A DNA stretch of 36,407 nt from Photobacterium sanguinicancri (GTDB lineage: Bacteria > Pseudomonadota > Gammaproteobacteria > Enterobacterales > Vibrionaceae). The position numbers and the translations under genes are program-made. The notes beneath the pieces are model-generated. The model ran no database searches, was not told the origin of the DNA, and worked only from the letters and a program-made list of their open reading frames with translations. Location of the stretch: NCBI RefSeq assembly GCF_002265265.1, contig NZ_NOIF01000033.1, positions 1 to 36,407 on the forward strand, in the 5' to 3' direction. Numbering within the stretch: the stretch's first letter is position 1; each line of letters starts with the position of its first letter. Of this stretch, positions 25,921-35,700 are shown piece after piece.

Positions 25921-27854
25921 CAAGTATCTTTCTGCAAGCTTTTATCTACCTAGCTGCCGCTGTTATCGCCGTGCCAATAGCGAAACGATTGGGCTTAGGC
26001 TCTGTACTGGGTTACCTGATTGCGGGTGTGGTGATTGGGCCTATTATTGGCTTAGTTGGTGAAGAAACCACAACCATTCAGCACTTTGCCGAGTTCGGCG
26101 TGGTGATGATGCTGTTCTTAGTAGGGTTAGAATTAGAACCCAAGATGCTATGGGCGATGCGTAATCGCTTAATGGGGCTTGGTGGCCTGCAAGTGGGGGG
26201 AACCACTGCGGTTGTGTTTGGGCTTGCCTTGTACTTTGATCAACCTTGGACAATCGCATTAACGATCGGTCTCATTTTTGCGCTTTCTTCTACCGCAATC
26301 GTACTGCAAACCTTTAATGAAAAAGGATTAACGAAAACGGAAGGCGGCCAGAATGCCTTCTCAGTACTCTTGTTCCAAGATATTGCCGTTATTCCTATGC
26401 TGGCGTTTATCCCGTTACTGGCCTTACCTGATTTGGTTGCTCAGGCGCAATCAGCGATTGGCGCAGCGGCACAGCACCATGAAGAGCTCAGTTTAGTCGC
26501 AGGTCTACCTGGTTGGGCATATGGCTTAGTGATCACGGGGTCTATCATAGTGGTCGTGATTGGCGGTCATTACCTGAGCCGGCCACTGTTCCGCTTTGTG
26601 GCAAGTTCTGGCTTGCGTGAAATCTTTACCGCCACCGCTTTAATGTTAGTGATTGGCATTGCTGCGCTAATGAGCTTAGTGGGTTTATCGCCTGCATTGG
26701 GAACCTTCCTTGCGGGTGTGGTATTGGCGAACAGTGAGTTTCGTCATGAACTGGAATCTAACATCGACCCTTTTAAAGGCTTACTGCTTGGTTTGTTCTT
26801 TATCACCGTTGGTGCGGGGATTAATTTCGGCGTATTGTTTGATGATTTTGGTTTGATTATTGGGCTGACACTTGGCGTGATGCTGATAAAAGCATTAGTG
26901 CTCTATAGCCTTGCATTGATCTTTAAGATCAAAGGCAGTGACCGATGGTTATTTACCCTGAGTTTGGCACAAGCGGGTGAGTTTGGTTTTGTGTTGCTGA
27001 GCTTCTCGCTGCAAAATCATGTTATTCCTGCTGACGTTGCGCAGACCTTGTCGTTGGTAGTGGCGCTGTCTATGTTCTTAACGCCGGGGTTATTTATCTT
27101 GTTTGATAAAGTGATCTTACCGCGGTTTGAAAAAACATCGAATGATCGCGAAACCGATGTGATTGATGATCAAGGCACTGTGATTATTGCAGGTATCGGT
27201 CGTTTTGGTCAGATTGTTAATCGCTTATTGGTTTCCAATGGAGTGAAAACCGTAGTGCTGGATCATCAAGCCAATCAAGTTGATATGGTGCGCCAAATTG
27301 GAACGAAAGCCTACTATGGTGATGCAACCCGACCAGATTTACTGCATACAGCAGGCATTGAACATGCAGCTGCGCTGGTGGTTGCGATTGATGATCATGA
27401 ACACAGCGTTGAATTGGTCAAATACGTTAAGCATACCTATCCAGACGTTAAGATTATTACCCGCTCTTTCGACCGTGGTCATGGTTATCTCTTGCGCCAA
27501 GCGGGAGCCGATATTATTGAATCAGAAACGTACCATTCAGCGTTAGAAATTGGTGGTCATGCGATGAAATCGCTTGGCTTGCATCCTTTCTTCGTTGAGC
27601 AGCAAAAAGTCACCTACAAGCGTGTTGAAGAGCGTAAATCCGACAAGCTGTATGCAGTGTGGGAAGATGATTCAGAAGGTGAGCGTTTTGATAATAATTA
27701 CCGAGATTTGTTTATTCGCCTTGAAGAAGTAATGGCTGAAGAAATGAAAGTGGATCGCAGTGACAAACATGCTCGTTCTGAACGTGGCTGGACGCCGCCA
27801 CCAAAAGGTTATGCGGATGGTCTAGAGGATGATGATCAACCACAAGTTAACTAA
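25917..27854 (+). CDS. kefB: KefB/KefC-type glutathione-regulated potassium/proton antiporter
   Basis: A 645-residue inner-membrane protein of the CPA2 family that releases K+ and acidifies the cytoplasm in response to electrophile-glutathione adducts. Residues 1 to about 390 hold some 12 membrane segments, with the family blocks LGSVLGYLIAGVVIGP and FLVGLELEP and the HAxxF-like pore part QAGEFGFVLLSF. From about 422 comes the RCK/KTN NAD-binding domain, VIIAGIGRFGQIVNRLL followed by VLDHQANQVDMV and YYGDATRPDLL. The acidic C-terminal tail (about 560-645) is not conserved. The distinction of KefB from KefC is uncertain. It is translationally coupled to the upstream flavoprotein. Confidence 0.92.
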   Translation: MTSIFLQAFIYLAAAVIAVPIAKRLGLGSVLGYLIAGVVIGPIIGLVGEETTTIQHFAEFGVVMMLFLVGLELEPKMLWAMRNRLMGLGGLQVGGTTAVVFGLALYFDQPWTIALTIGLIFALSSTAIVLQTFNEKGLTKTEGGQNAFSVLLFQDIAVIPMLAFIPLLALPDLVAQAQSAIGAAAQHHEELSLVAGLPGWAYGLVITGSIIVVVIGGHYLSRPLFRFVASSGLREIFTATALMLVIGIAALMSLVGLSPALGTFLAGVVLANSEFRHELESNIDPFKGLLLGLFFITVGAGINFGVLFDDFGLIIGLTLGVMLIKALVLYSLALIFKIKGSDRWLFTLSLAQAGEFGFVLLSFSLQNHVIPADVAQTLSLVVALSMFLTPGLFILFDKVILPRFEKTSNDRETDVIDDQGTVIIAGIGRFGQIVNRLLVSNGVKTVVLDHQANQVDMVRQIGTKAYYGDATRPDLLHTAGIEHAAALVVAIDDHEHSVELVKYVKHTYPDVKIITRSFDRGHGYLLRQAGADIIESETYHSALEIGGHAMKSLGLHPFFVEQQKVTYKRVEERKSDKLYAVWEDDSEGERFDNNYRDLFIRLEEVMAEEMKVDRSDKHARSERGWTPPPKGYADGLEDDDQPQVN

Positions 27855-27891
27855 CTCGTATGTAAAAGCCTAATCAAAACATCAATTTTAA

Positions 27892-27925
27892 AAACACCGC
27901 ACTGTAATGAGCGCGGTGTTTTTTT
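27892..27925. terminator. Bidirectional terminator between kef and the convergent lipoprotein gene
   Basis: AACACCGC (27893-27900) pairs with GCGGTGTT (27913-27920); T-runs follow on both strands, so it can end the rightward kef operon and the leftward gene at 27945-28676. Confidence 0.88.
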
Positions 27926-27944
27926 AGGATGATCCTTTATGCCA

Positions 27945-28676
27945 TTAGAGTTCTTGTTCACCAATGGTGAACAGACAGTTGTCGTTAAAAGAAGTTGCTG
28001 GCTGCCACTTTCCATCTTTTAATTTGATGTTTTTTACCCCTAGCTTATCGAGCGCAGCAAGGCTGTAATTCCAACCTATGCAGTCTTGGTAGCGATCATA
28101 TTTATCTGATTGACCAAGAATAGTGATGGATTGTTTAACCCCAATGTCTCGGAATAACCTCTTTTCGCGCTCGCGTGCTGCAACTATGTAGCTTTCAAAT
28201 GCCTTTTGCTCTTCTGGGCTGAGTAGCTCTTCGAAATCATCATCTTCTTGTAAGGCACCGCCATGCCATCCCAGTAAACTGTTAGCAGATAATACTTTGG
28301 TCTTACCGGCAGGAAAGACGTAATTAGCGCAGGATGAGAAGCAGTAATCTTTCACTTCAACGTTTAATTTGTGTTTATAGATCAGTTCTGCCAGTTCCAT
28401 GCCTGCATTGATTTCACCACCACGGCTACGGATCTGTAGGCTTGTTGTTTGTGAGTCAATTAGCTTTTTGACTTGTTCATTAGCTTCAAAGCTCATACCA
28501 CCATCAAAGCTAATTACATTGTTATTCTTTGTCACATTTGCAATCTGAAAGTATGAACTATCGTCATTATCATTGTTCTGTTCTTGGGAGGCGGATTCAT
28601 TGATGGTATCAACTGGGAGAGATTGGCACCCAGAGAGTAAAGCAAAGCACAGCACCGTCGTTATTTTATTAAACAT
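27945..28676 (-). CDS. Exported ClpP/crotonase-like lipoprotein
   Basis: A 243-residue lipoprotein with lipobox LLSGC (Cys17). After a low-complexity Gln/Asn/Asp-rich linker (about 28-41), the body resembles COG3904-type periplasmic proteins with a ClpP/crotonase fold: ISFDGGMS, LQIRSRGGEINAGMELAELI (the oxyanion strand with the glycine pair), KDYCFSSCANYVFPAG with a candidate nucleophile Ser115, and LLGWHGG with candidate His138. A serine protease-like role near the membrane is possible but unproven. A second cysteine pair (112 and 116) could form a disulfide. It converges on the kef operon and lies 375 bp from the divergent nhaC gene. Confidence 0.75.
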   Translation of the reverse strand: MFNKITTVLCFALLSGCQSLPVDTINESASQEQNNDNDDSSYFQIANVTKNNNVISFDGGMSFEANEQVKKLIDSQTTSLQIRSRGGEINAGMELAELIYKHKLNVEVKDYCFSSCANYVFPAGKTKVLSANSLLGWHGGALQEDDDFEELLSPEEQKAFESYIVAAREREKRLFRDIGVKQSITILGQSDKYDRYQDCIGWNYSLAALDKLGVKNIKLKDGKWQPATSFNDNCLFTIGEQEL

Positions 28677-29051
28677 TTTTATGGCTCGCTATTCGTCATT
28701 AAAAACAACATTTTATTAAAAGTAAGATAAAGCTCGCAAGCTGAATAAAAAAGACAAATGTTAAGCTATAAGTAATTGTTGTGATCTCAGTGAGTGATTA
28801 GGTATTTATTACCGTAATGCCTTTGCTATAACGCGTTCATCATTAGTATTTAGGTTTAAATTACATTAAATATAGGTGTGACTATTGAAGTCCATTTGTT
28901 AAATTTTTGCTGGGGCCATTCATATACAGTGATTTGTATAACAAAATAGGACTAATAATATAATGCCTTCTAAAACAACTAGTTAAATCACAGATAATGT
29001 TTTCTCGCTCTTTAGAATTGATTTTTCAACTTTTCTTCAGAGGAAGTGACT
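28677..29051. other. Divergent intergenic region upstream of nhaC
   Basis: A 375-bp AT-rich stretch that must hold the promoter of the nhaC operon and that of the leftward lipoprotein gene. I could not identify a convincing -10/-35 pair or a clear FNR, NarL or ModE site. A ribosome binding site AGAGGA ends at 29044. No ORF over ten codons with a ribosome binding site is supported. Confidence 0.45.
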
Positions 29052-30500
29052 GTGGAAGGCCGTCCATCGTTAATCGATCAAAGAGAACATCTCCGCTTAC
29101 CATCTTTTGGTGAAGCCGTTTTTTTACTCTCTTTTATAACTGTGTCGCTCATTATCGGCATCATGGTTTTTCATCTTGATGTTCATATTTTACTGATTAT
29201 TTCTGTCGTACTTACTATGCTGTTTTGCTGGCGTTGTGGATACAGTCTAGATCAGCAAATTGAGATCATGGGAAACAGTCTAAAAAATGCCACTGGTGCT
29301 ATGTTTGCCTTCTTGTTGATAGGCATGATCATTGGTGTTTGGATTTTGGCCGGAACAATTCCAGCATTGATCTATTATGGTTTGGATATTGTCTCGCCCG
29401 AATTGTTTCTACCTGCCGGATTCTTGGTGTGCTGCGGCATCACCTATGCCACGGGTACCAACTGGGGTGCGGCTTCTACCATAGGTGTCGCGCTAATCGG
29501 TATGGGGATCAGCTTAGGCGTTCCATTACCAGTTATTGCTGGCATGATCATCTCTGGTGGGGTCTTTGGGGTAAACCTGTCGCCACTATCAGATGTCACC
29601 ATTTTATCCTCAGCTACCGCAGGAACAACGGTGAGCGATCACTTAAAAGCGGTCAGTAAAGTTAATCGAATCGTATTGGTATTATCTGCCGCCGCTTATT
29701 ATTTTATGGGTGCATATTACGCGGGCTCAGAAACTGGCGGTACCAACCATATTATTGAGCTGCAAAACGTTTTAAGCCAAGCTTTCGATATGAACTTATT
29801 GGTGTTGGCACCAATTGCGATCACCTTGGCGATGACTTTCGCTAAAATACCCTCACAAATAGCGCTATTCTGCGGCATTGTCGCTGGTGGTGTGGTTGCA
29901 GCTTTGGTTCAAAGTAATAATCTGCACGAAATTTTTGAAGCACTGAACTATGGTTTCACCCATGCTACGGGTCATGAATTGGCTGATAAACTGCTGATCC
30001 GCGGTGGTATTCAGAGCATGATGTGGACCTTTTCGTTAGCGTTTATTGCGCTTTGTATGGGAGGGTTACTTGAGAAGGCACATTTTCTTACTGTGATGCT
30101 TGAGAAGATCCTTCCCAAGCTGAAAAGTAATGTCAGTTTGGTGTTCACCACTTTGTGTACCTGCGTGCTGGGGAATGTCACAACCAGCGAAGTCTACCTT
30201 TCGATGATCCTTAATGGCTCCCTTTACAAAGAGGTATATGCCCAACGTGGCTTTAAGCCAGAAATGCTCAGTCGCCTGCTTAGTGAAGGTTCGATGACGT
30301 CAGGTATGTTATTGCCGTGGACAACTGCTGGGGCATTTATGACGGCGACGCTAGGGGTTAGTCCGTTGGTTTATGCGCCTTATGCCGTGTATGTGTGGCT
30401 TACACCCATTGTCTCTCTGTTGCTCGTTGGTATGGGACGTACGCTTATTAAGTATGAACCTGCACAGGGCTACAGTGTGCCTAAAGACATCACGAACTGA
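29052..30500 (+). CDS. nhaC: NhaC-family sodium/proton antiporter
   Basis: A 482-residue inner-membrane transporter of the NhaC family, with about 11 to 12 hydrophobic segments. The family signature is clear in ATGTNWGAASTIGVALIGMG followed by GGVFGVNLSPLSDVTILSSA, and in the second half GNVTTSEVYLSMILNGSLY with SGMLLPWTTAGAFM. Members exchange Na+ for H+, and some exchange carboxylates (for example malate/lactate), so the substrate is not certain. The start is taken as GTG 29052, seven bases after AGGA; GTG 29046 is only one base from it. The molybdoenzyme gene begins 12 bases downstream, so the two are cotranscribed, which makes a substrate/product exchange role worth considering. Confidence 0.85.
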   Translation: MEGRPSLIDQREHLRLPSFGEAVFLLSFITVSLIIGIMVFHLDVHILLIISVVLTMLFCWRCGYSLDQQIEIMGNSLKNATGAMFAFLLIGMIIGVWILAGTIPALIYYGLDIVSPELFLPAGFLVCCGITYATGTNWGAASTIGVALIGMGISLGVPLPVIAGMIISGGVFGVNLSPLSDVTILSSATAGTTVSDHLKAVSKVNRIVLVLSAAAYYFMGAYYAGSETGGTNHIIELQNVLSQAFDMNLLVLAPIAITLAMTFAKIPSQIALFCGIVAGGVVAALVQSNNLHEIFEALNYGFTHATGHELADKLLIRGGIQSMMWTFSLAFIALCMGGLLEKAHFLTVMLEKILPKLKSNVSLVFTTLCTCVLGNVTTSEVYLSMILNGSLYKEVYAQRGFKPEMLSRLLSEGSMTSGMLLPWTTAGAFMTATLGVSPLVYAPYAVYVWLTPIVSLLLVGMGRTLIKYEPAQGYSVPKDITN

Positions 30501-30512
30501 GCGGAGGCGACT

Positions 30513-32672
30513 ATGTTGAATTCATTAGCTGCGGAGCCTAGCACGCTTAATCAGCAACAAGATGAAAAAGTCACAATGACCAGCTGCGCGCTTTGTGGTG
30601 GCGGCTGCCAGTTAAAAGTCATCGAGTCTTTCGATGGATGTCAGAAAATCATGGGTGATATTGATGACCCGGTGTCACAAGGCCAGTTATGCCGTAAAGG
30701 GCGCAATGCGTTAGCAATCATGAATCACCCTGATCGCCTAACACAGCCATTGATGCGAATTGGTCAACGAGGAGATGGGCATTGGCAAGCGGTGAGTTGG
30801 CAAGAGGCGATTAATTATACGGCTGAGCGTTTAGCGCAAACTCAGCAACAGTGGGGCGATAACAGTGTTTTTCTGGCTTACGGTCATTCTAAAGACTTTA
30901 TCAATACCCAGCTATTACGACTTGCCAATGGCATGAATACAGCCAATATTGTCGGCCCTGAAACCGTCTGTTGGGCCCCAACTAAACTGGGGCGTGAATA
31001 CACTTTAGGGTATAGCCCATGTCACGATATTAACGAGCAAACCCAGTGCATTATGTTTTGGGGGGTTAACAAATATCACACGCGTTTTAGTGAGGTCAAA
31101 ACCTTAAAACGAGCCCTTAAAGCGGGTGCTAGCTCAATCTGCATTGATCCACAAAAAACGAAGCATGCTCAGCAGGCCGATCTGTGGTTGCGTGTTGCAC
31201 CGGGAGCCGATCTGTCTCTAGGGTTGGCGATGCTTAAAGTGATTATTGAAGAGGATCTTTATGATCATGACTTTGTCGCCAATTGGTGTGTAGGCTTTGA
31301 ATGGCTTCAGCAGCAGCTTAGTTGTTATTCATTTGAGCGATTAGTGCAAGATGCACAGCTAGAGATCGGCCAAATTCAGGACGCAGCGCGGACCTATGCG
31401 CAAGCAAAACCTGCTGTGATAGTGAGCGGTAACGCGCTCGATCATAACAGTGACAGTTTTCAAGTGAATCGAGTGATTGCCATGTTGATGGCGATTACAG
31501 GTAACGTCGATGTCCCTGGCGGGCAATTTCATAATCAAGAGGCTTCTTTGATAACAGGTCGCTGGCCTTACGATGATCAAGAAGTCAATGCCTTGTCACA
31601 AGTCGAGCGAGATCAAAGTGCAGGTACGCCAGTTATCCCTGAGTATTTCAGGGCGACGAATCAAGGGATCACCGATGCTATTTTGCATGATGAGCAAAAC
31701 CCAGTGAAAGCTGGCTTTGTGGTTGGTGCGAATCCATTACTAAGCTGGCCAGATACCCGTAAAGTGCATCAGGCGCTTAAAGCATTAGACTTTCTTGCTG
31801 TGTCAGAGTTATTTATGACGCCAACAGCGATGATGGCTGATATCGTTTTTCCTGCGGCAAGTTTTATGGAATACGAAGGTTTAACACAAGGTAATGATGG
31901 CGCGATTCGTTATCAACCTAAGTTGGGACAAGTGGGTGATGCGAAACCCGATCATCAGATTATTGCAGCTATCGGTGAGGCCTTGGGTGTCTTCGAAACG
32001 AAGCATGACAGGCTGTTAGAGCAAGACCCATTCAAGCACTTTCAAGATGATGCGTATTGGAACGTATTCTTGCAGCCAAGTGGTGTGGATTTTACCGCGT
32101 TAAAAGCAAAACAACGCTTGGCTCCCACGCCGTCTGTTAAGCAGTATCGTAAATATTTGCATCATGGGTTTCCAACGCCTAGCGGTAAGGTTGAGCTGTA
32201 TAGTAAAGCACTAGTGCAGCTAGGTGCGGATCCATTGCCTACGTTTAAGCCTATGCAAACGGTTAAAAAATCACGCTATCCTTTGCTACTGACTACGGCC
32301 AAATCAAAACATTACATGTTCTCGCATGGTCGCCAAATAGCCGCGTTGCGTGATGCTCATCCTTGTCCATTAGTAAGGGTTCACCCAGAGACAGCCTTGT
32401 CGCTTGGGCTTATGGAAGGTGACAATGTCCGAATAGAGGCCGAGTGTGGTCAAGCGATCTACCAGCAGTTGAAGTTAGATCCTGATCTTGCGCTTAATGT
32501 AGTGGTGGCTGATTTAAGCTGGTGGTATCCCGAGCTAGGGTACAACCGTTTAGGTGATGTTTTTGAATGTAACTACAATGTGTTAACCAATGGCGATGAT
32601 GATGGGCGCGGATTAGGCGAAGCGGGCAGTTTCAATATAAATGGGATCAGAGTGAAGTTAAGTAACGAGTGA
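30513..32672 (+). CDS. Cytoplasmic molybdopterin oxidoreductase with one [4Fe-4S] cluster
   Basis: A 719-residue member of the DMSO reductase superfamily. The N-terminal iron-sulfur motif is CALCGGGC plus QLCRKG: Cys25, Cys28, Cys32 and Cys60. The likely Mo ligand is Cys153 in GPETVCWAPTKLG. Later blocks are the MGD-binding ICIDPQKTKHAQQADLWLRV, VSGNALDHNSDSFQVNR and GNVDVPGGQ, and the C-terminal MGD domain LLLTTAKSKHYMFSHGRQI. No twin-arginine signal precedes the cluster, so it is cytoplasmic. A Cys ligand points away from DMSO reductases (Ser) and towards the group of thiosulfate/polysulfide reductases, formate dehydrogenase-like proteins and acetylene hydratase. No Fe-S electron-transfer or membrane-anchor subunit is adjacent. 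GGAGG precedes ATG 30513. Substrate unknown. Confidence 0.88.
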   Translation: MLNSLAAEPSTLNQQQDEKVTMTSCALCGGGCQLKVIESFDGCQKIMGDIDDPVSQGQLCRKGRNALAIMNHPDRLTQPLMRIGQRGDGHWQAVSWQEAINYTAERLAQTQQQWGDNSVFLAYGHSKDFINTQLLRLANGMNTANIVGPETVCWAPTKLGREYTLGYSPCHDINEQTQCIMFWGVNKYHTRFSEVKTLKRALKAGASSICIDPQKTKHAQQADLWLRVAPGADLSLGLAMLKVIIEEDLYDHDFVANWCVGFEWLQQQLSCYSFERLVQDAQLEIGQIQDAARTYAQAKPAVIVSGNALDHNSDSFQVNRVIAMLMAITGNVDVPGGQFHNQEASLITGRWPYDDQEVNALSQVERDQSAGTPVIPEYFRATNQGITDAILHDEQNPVKAGFVVGANPLLSWPDTRKVHQALKALDFLAVSELFMTPTAMMADIVFPAASFMEYEGLTQGNDGAIRYQPKLGQVGDAKPDHQIIAAIGEALGVFETKHDRLLEQDPFKHFQDDAYWNVFLQPSGVDFTALKAKQRLAPTPSVKQYRKYLHHGFPTPSGKVELYSKALVQLGADPLPTFKPMQTVKKSRYPLLLTTAKSKHYMFSHGRQIAALRDAHPCPLVRVHPETALSLGLMEGDNVRIEAECGQAIYQQLKLDPDLALNVVVADLSWWYPELGYNRLGDVFECNYNVLTNGDDDGRGLGEAGSFNINGIRVKLSNE

Positions 32673-32721
32673 CCTCAGGTAAATAGTTACCTAAGCTCGT
32701 TTTTAAAAAATGATGACATAA

Positions 32722-32758
32722 AAAACGCCCTTGGCTTTGAGTAAGCTAAGGGCGTTTT
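32722..32758. terminator. Bidirectional terminator between the molybdoenzyme and the large unknown gene
   Basis: AAAACGCCCTT (32722-32732) pairs with AAGGGCGTTTT (32748-32758), extended by a G-T pair and GCTT/AAGC around a TGAGT loop. A/T-runs on both sides allow termination of both convergent genes. Confidence 0.92.
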
Positions 32759-32774
32759 AAATGAAGCTATCGCA

Positions 32775-35700
32775 TTATGCTGGGCTGTAATTCGTCACGG
32801 CTTCTTTTACTGCGCGAGAGCGATCTTTAGTGAGAGGTTCCATCAAGATAGCGGCATCGCTTGCTTGGCTTAAAATCTCAGGTAGTTGTGCGCGTCGACC
32901 TGCATGTAGATAGGCCAAGGTTTTTTTGAAACTTGCTAGATTTGAGTTTCTTCGGCTCAAATCACCGCGGGCATGGTCGTGAATAAATTCACAACACGCT
33001 TCGAAGTTGGCGTGTTTAATACAAAATAGCGTAATGTGGGCTGGGTTTACTTCCAGTTCTATTAGCCAATTGAGTAAGAAACGCAGTCCAGTTTCTGTTG
33101 CTTCGTTGTCATATTCACGAATACGTTCAAGGTAGGTGTCAAAGTCAATATCTCCTTGGCTGAGCTGATGGTGTAACCATGGCTTTTCATAATTTCCTTC
33201 AATGATTTTAAAGCCACGGTAGTTATGGTTGAACAGTAACTTGGTGAAACGATCACGGCGCACTTGGTCCATGGTCCAAATGAACTGGTTCACACCGTAC
33301 ATGGTGTATTCTTCAGCGTTAGGGCTGAAATATTCGTCTGACAGTTGCGCTGTATAAAGTGAAGCTATACTGTCGAAATCGACTTCGCCTGCTAGGTATT
33401 CTAAGGTTTGCTCGACGATATGTTCGATTCTTGCCTTGGTATTTTGTAGTTCAGCGATACGGGTAAGTAGCGCTTGGCTATCGGCATCTTCTGCGAAAAT
33501 CAGCAATGGCCCGCGAGGTAGTGATTCAAGGTAGGCCTCAAGGGGAACTTCATGGTCAGCCATCAAAATGACATGGTGATCGTCGCCTTGTTCGTTACGG
33601 CGTTTTTGCACCACGGTTATCGCCATCCAACTCATGCCATCCATATGACAAGGTTGGTCGTGAACCGTATCTTGATCTGCGATGATAGGTAGTCGCAGTT
33701 TCGCTGGTGTCTTATCGCCATCACCTATGAATAAGCAGCCTTTGCCAAACTCGCAGGCCAACGCTTGTTCCCAAGACTGAATATTCAGCTGTACCATGAT
33801 TTTGAGTGCACGTTTGAAGTCGTGGTTGATATCAAGTGGGATCTCAGGGTACTTGAGCGATGCATGGTGCAAGAACTCAATTTTGGTGTGTTCGTTGATG
33901 TATTGTAAGCCGTCACGCATGGCTTCGGCTTTCTTACGATCTATGCTGCCGAACATGCTGGTTTCAGTGCTGGTTATTTCGCTATATACATCGATCCAAT
34001 GTTTAAAACGTTTGGTATCATGGAATTGACGATTCATTTCATAAGCACTGAGTATTCCCTTGTTAATCCCTGCTTTTTCGAGTTGTTCTTGGATGTTGAT
34101 ATCATCAAGTATGTTCTCAAATTCTATATCCCACGAATCATCTGAGTAGGCGCGCAAGATATTCCGTGCGGTACGAACAGGGGCAAGGGTAATGATAAAT
34201 TGCCATAGGCGATCGGCTTGTGCACGTAAAGGCAATGGCAGCTGACGTAGCCAGAATGCAATCAAGGTGAAGCGCTGGAAGTCTTCATCGTGGTCTTGGA
34301 ATAACTTGTAGCCTGATTGGTATTCGCTGTATTTATTCAGGTAGATATTACTGCGGCGGCAGCAATCATCGCGGAATAATTGTGGTTCAAGCAGTGCCAA
34401 TAGACTTTCTTGGCTCTCAGTTGGTTTGTCAGCCATAAAATAGGCTTTAATGCGAGCAACATCTGTTTCGCTTAGCCCTTTATCTTCAGGGCAGTAGTAC
34501 GCCCCTTGAATGAAGGCTTCTTTTATTATGTGCGAAGCGGCCATTTCCCAAACATTGTGTTCGTTTACGTAGTGAAATAGTGCCTCGGTAATATCATCGC
34601 CTAGGTTTTCATTGAAATCGTGGTGAAGCTGGTAACTTGCCAGCGCCATAAAGCCCATGTGAGGTTCAGGCCAGTGCGTTGGACGACAGAGTTCGCGAGA
34701 GGTACGCAGTACCTTATCGACATGCTTAAAATGTTTGCTGTACAGCATCTCATCGTTATCGGTGAAGCTACTGAAGATAGACTGTACATCACGCGATAGC
34801 GCAGGTTCGAGAGGTTCATTGCCAGCATCTGACGTGGTTGCTTCAGGTGCTGGTAGTTGGCTATAGCGACGGTAGTAGTCTTGACGTGACAGTAGGGACT
34901 CTTCATCACCTTCTGTGAGTGATTCCATCATGTACTTGCGAAGTTCACGTTTACCTAGCGCGTGATAAAAGACATCGATGACACGCAGGTATTGTTGGCG
35001 ACGTGCTTCCAGTCGACCTTTATCGCTGTCTGCGGTGACAGTTAAGGTCGTGATCAAGCCATTTTCATGTTCAATGGTCGACTCTTCACCAAAGTGATCT
35101 GTTAGTAGATCCCCACGGACTAAATCTAGAATACTATTTAATTCTTCGGTAACGCCTTGGTTGTTATATTCAAAGCTGCACAAGTGATCTTCAATTTGAG
35201 CTGACATCTCAGGTGCATGCGCTTTGGCGAGCGGAATTAGCTCAACTTCTTCTAAGGCATCTAATGCACAGCGGTCTTCGCCGTTTTCGATATAACACCA
35301 AAGTTGTTCACCTTGCGGCATGGCGAGAATGAGCGGCTTGAGTACTTGGGTGCCAAAATTGAGTTCGTATTGACGCTCGTCACGGGCGAGATAGGCGAGA
35401 TACTCTGCACGTTCTTTCAGCGCATTTTCAGAGGCTTTCACCAAGGTATCTGTCACTTGGCTTCGAATATGGGCTTCTAGATCGTAAGCTTCATCTTCCA
35501 GCGTACTGGCCATGAATGCTTGCTGCACAAAGGCATCTAGTGTCTCATCTTCGTCGTAAAAATCAGAGTGTGAGAAGAGACTCTGATACAGCCATAATAC
35601 TGGATGATGGTGGCTAAAATCTTCATCCTCTTCTTCCGTGGTATCTATGCTAGACAACAATACGGGCTTGGCCTGAAAACGCTCAATCACCATCTGCTTA

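Noticed and set aside
28964-28987. Seven-codon ORF (MPSKTTS) upstream of nhaC as a leader peptide
   Set aside because: Very short, no conserved feature, no attenuator-like hairpin after it.
28980-29040. FNR-like site (TTGAT followed by CAAC) upstream of nhaC
   Set aside because: The second half-site does not match ATCAA, so the resemblance is limited to one half.
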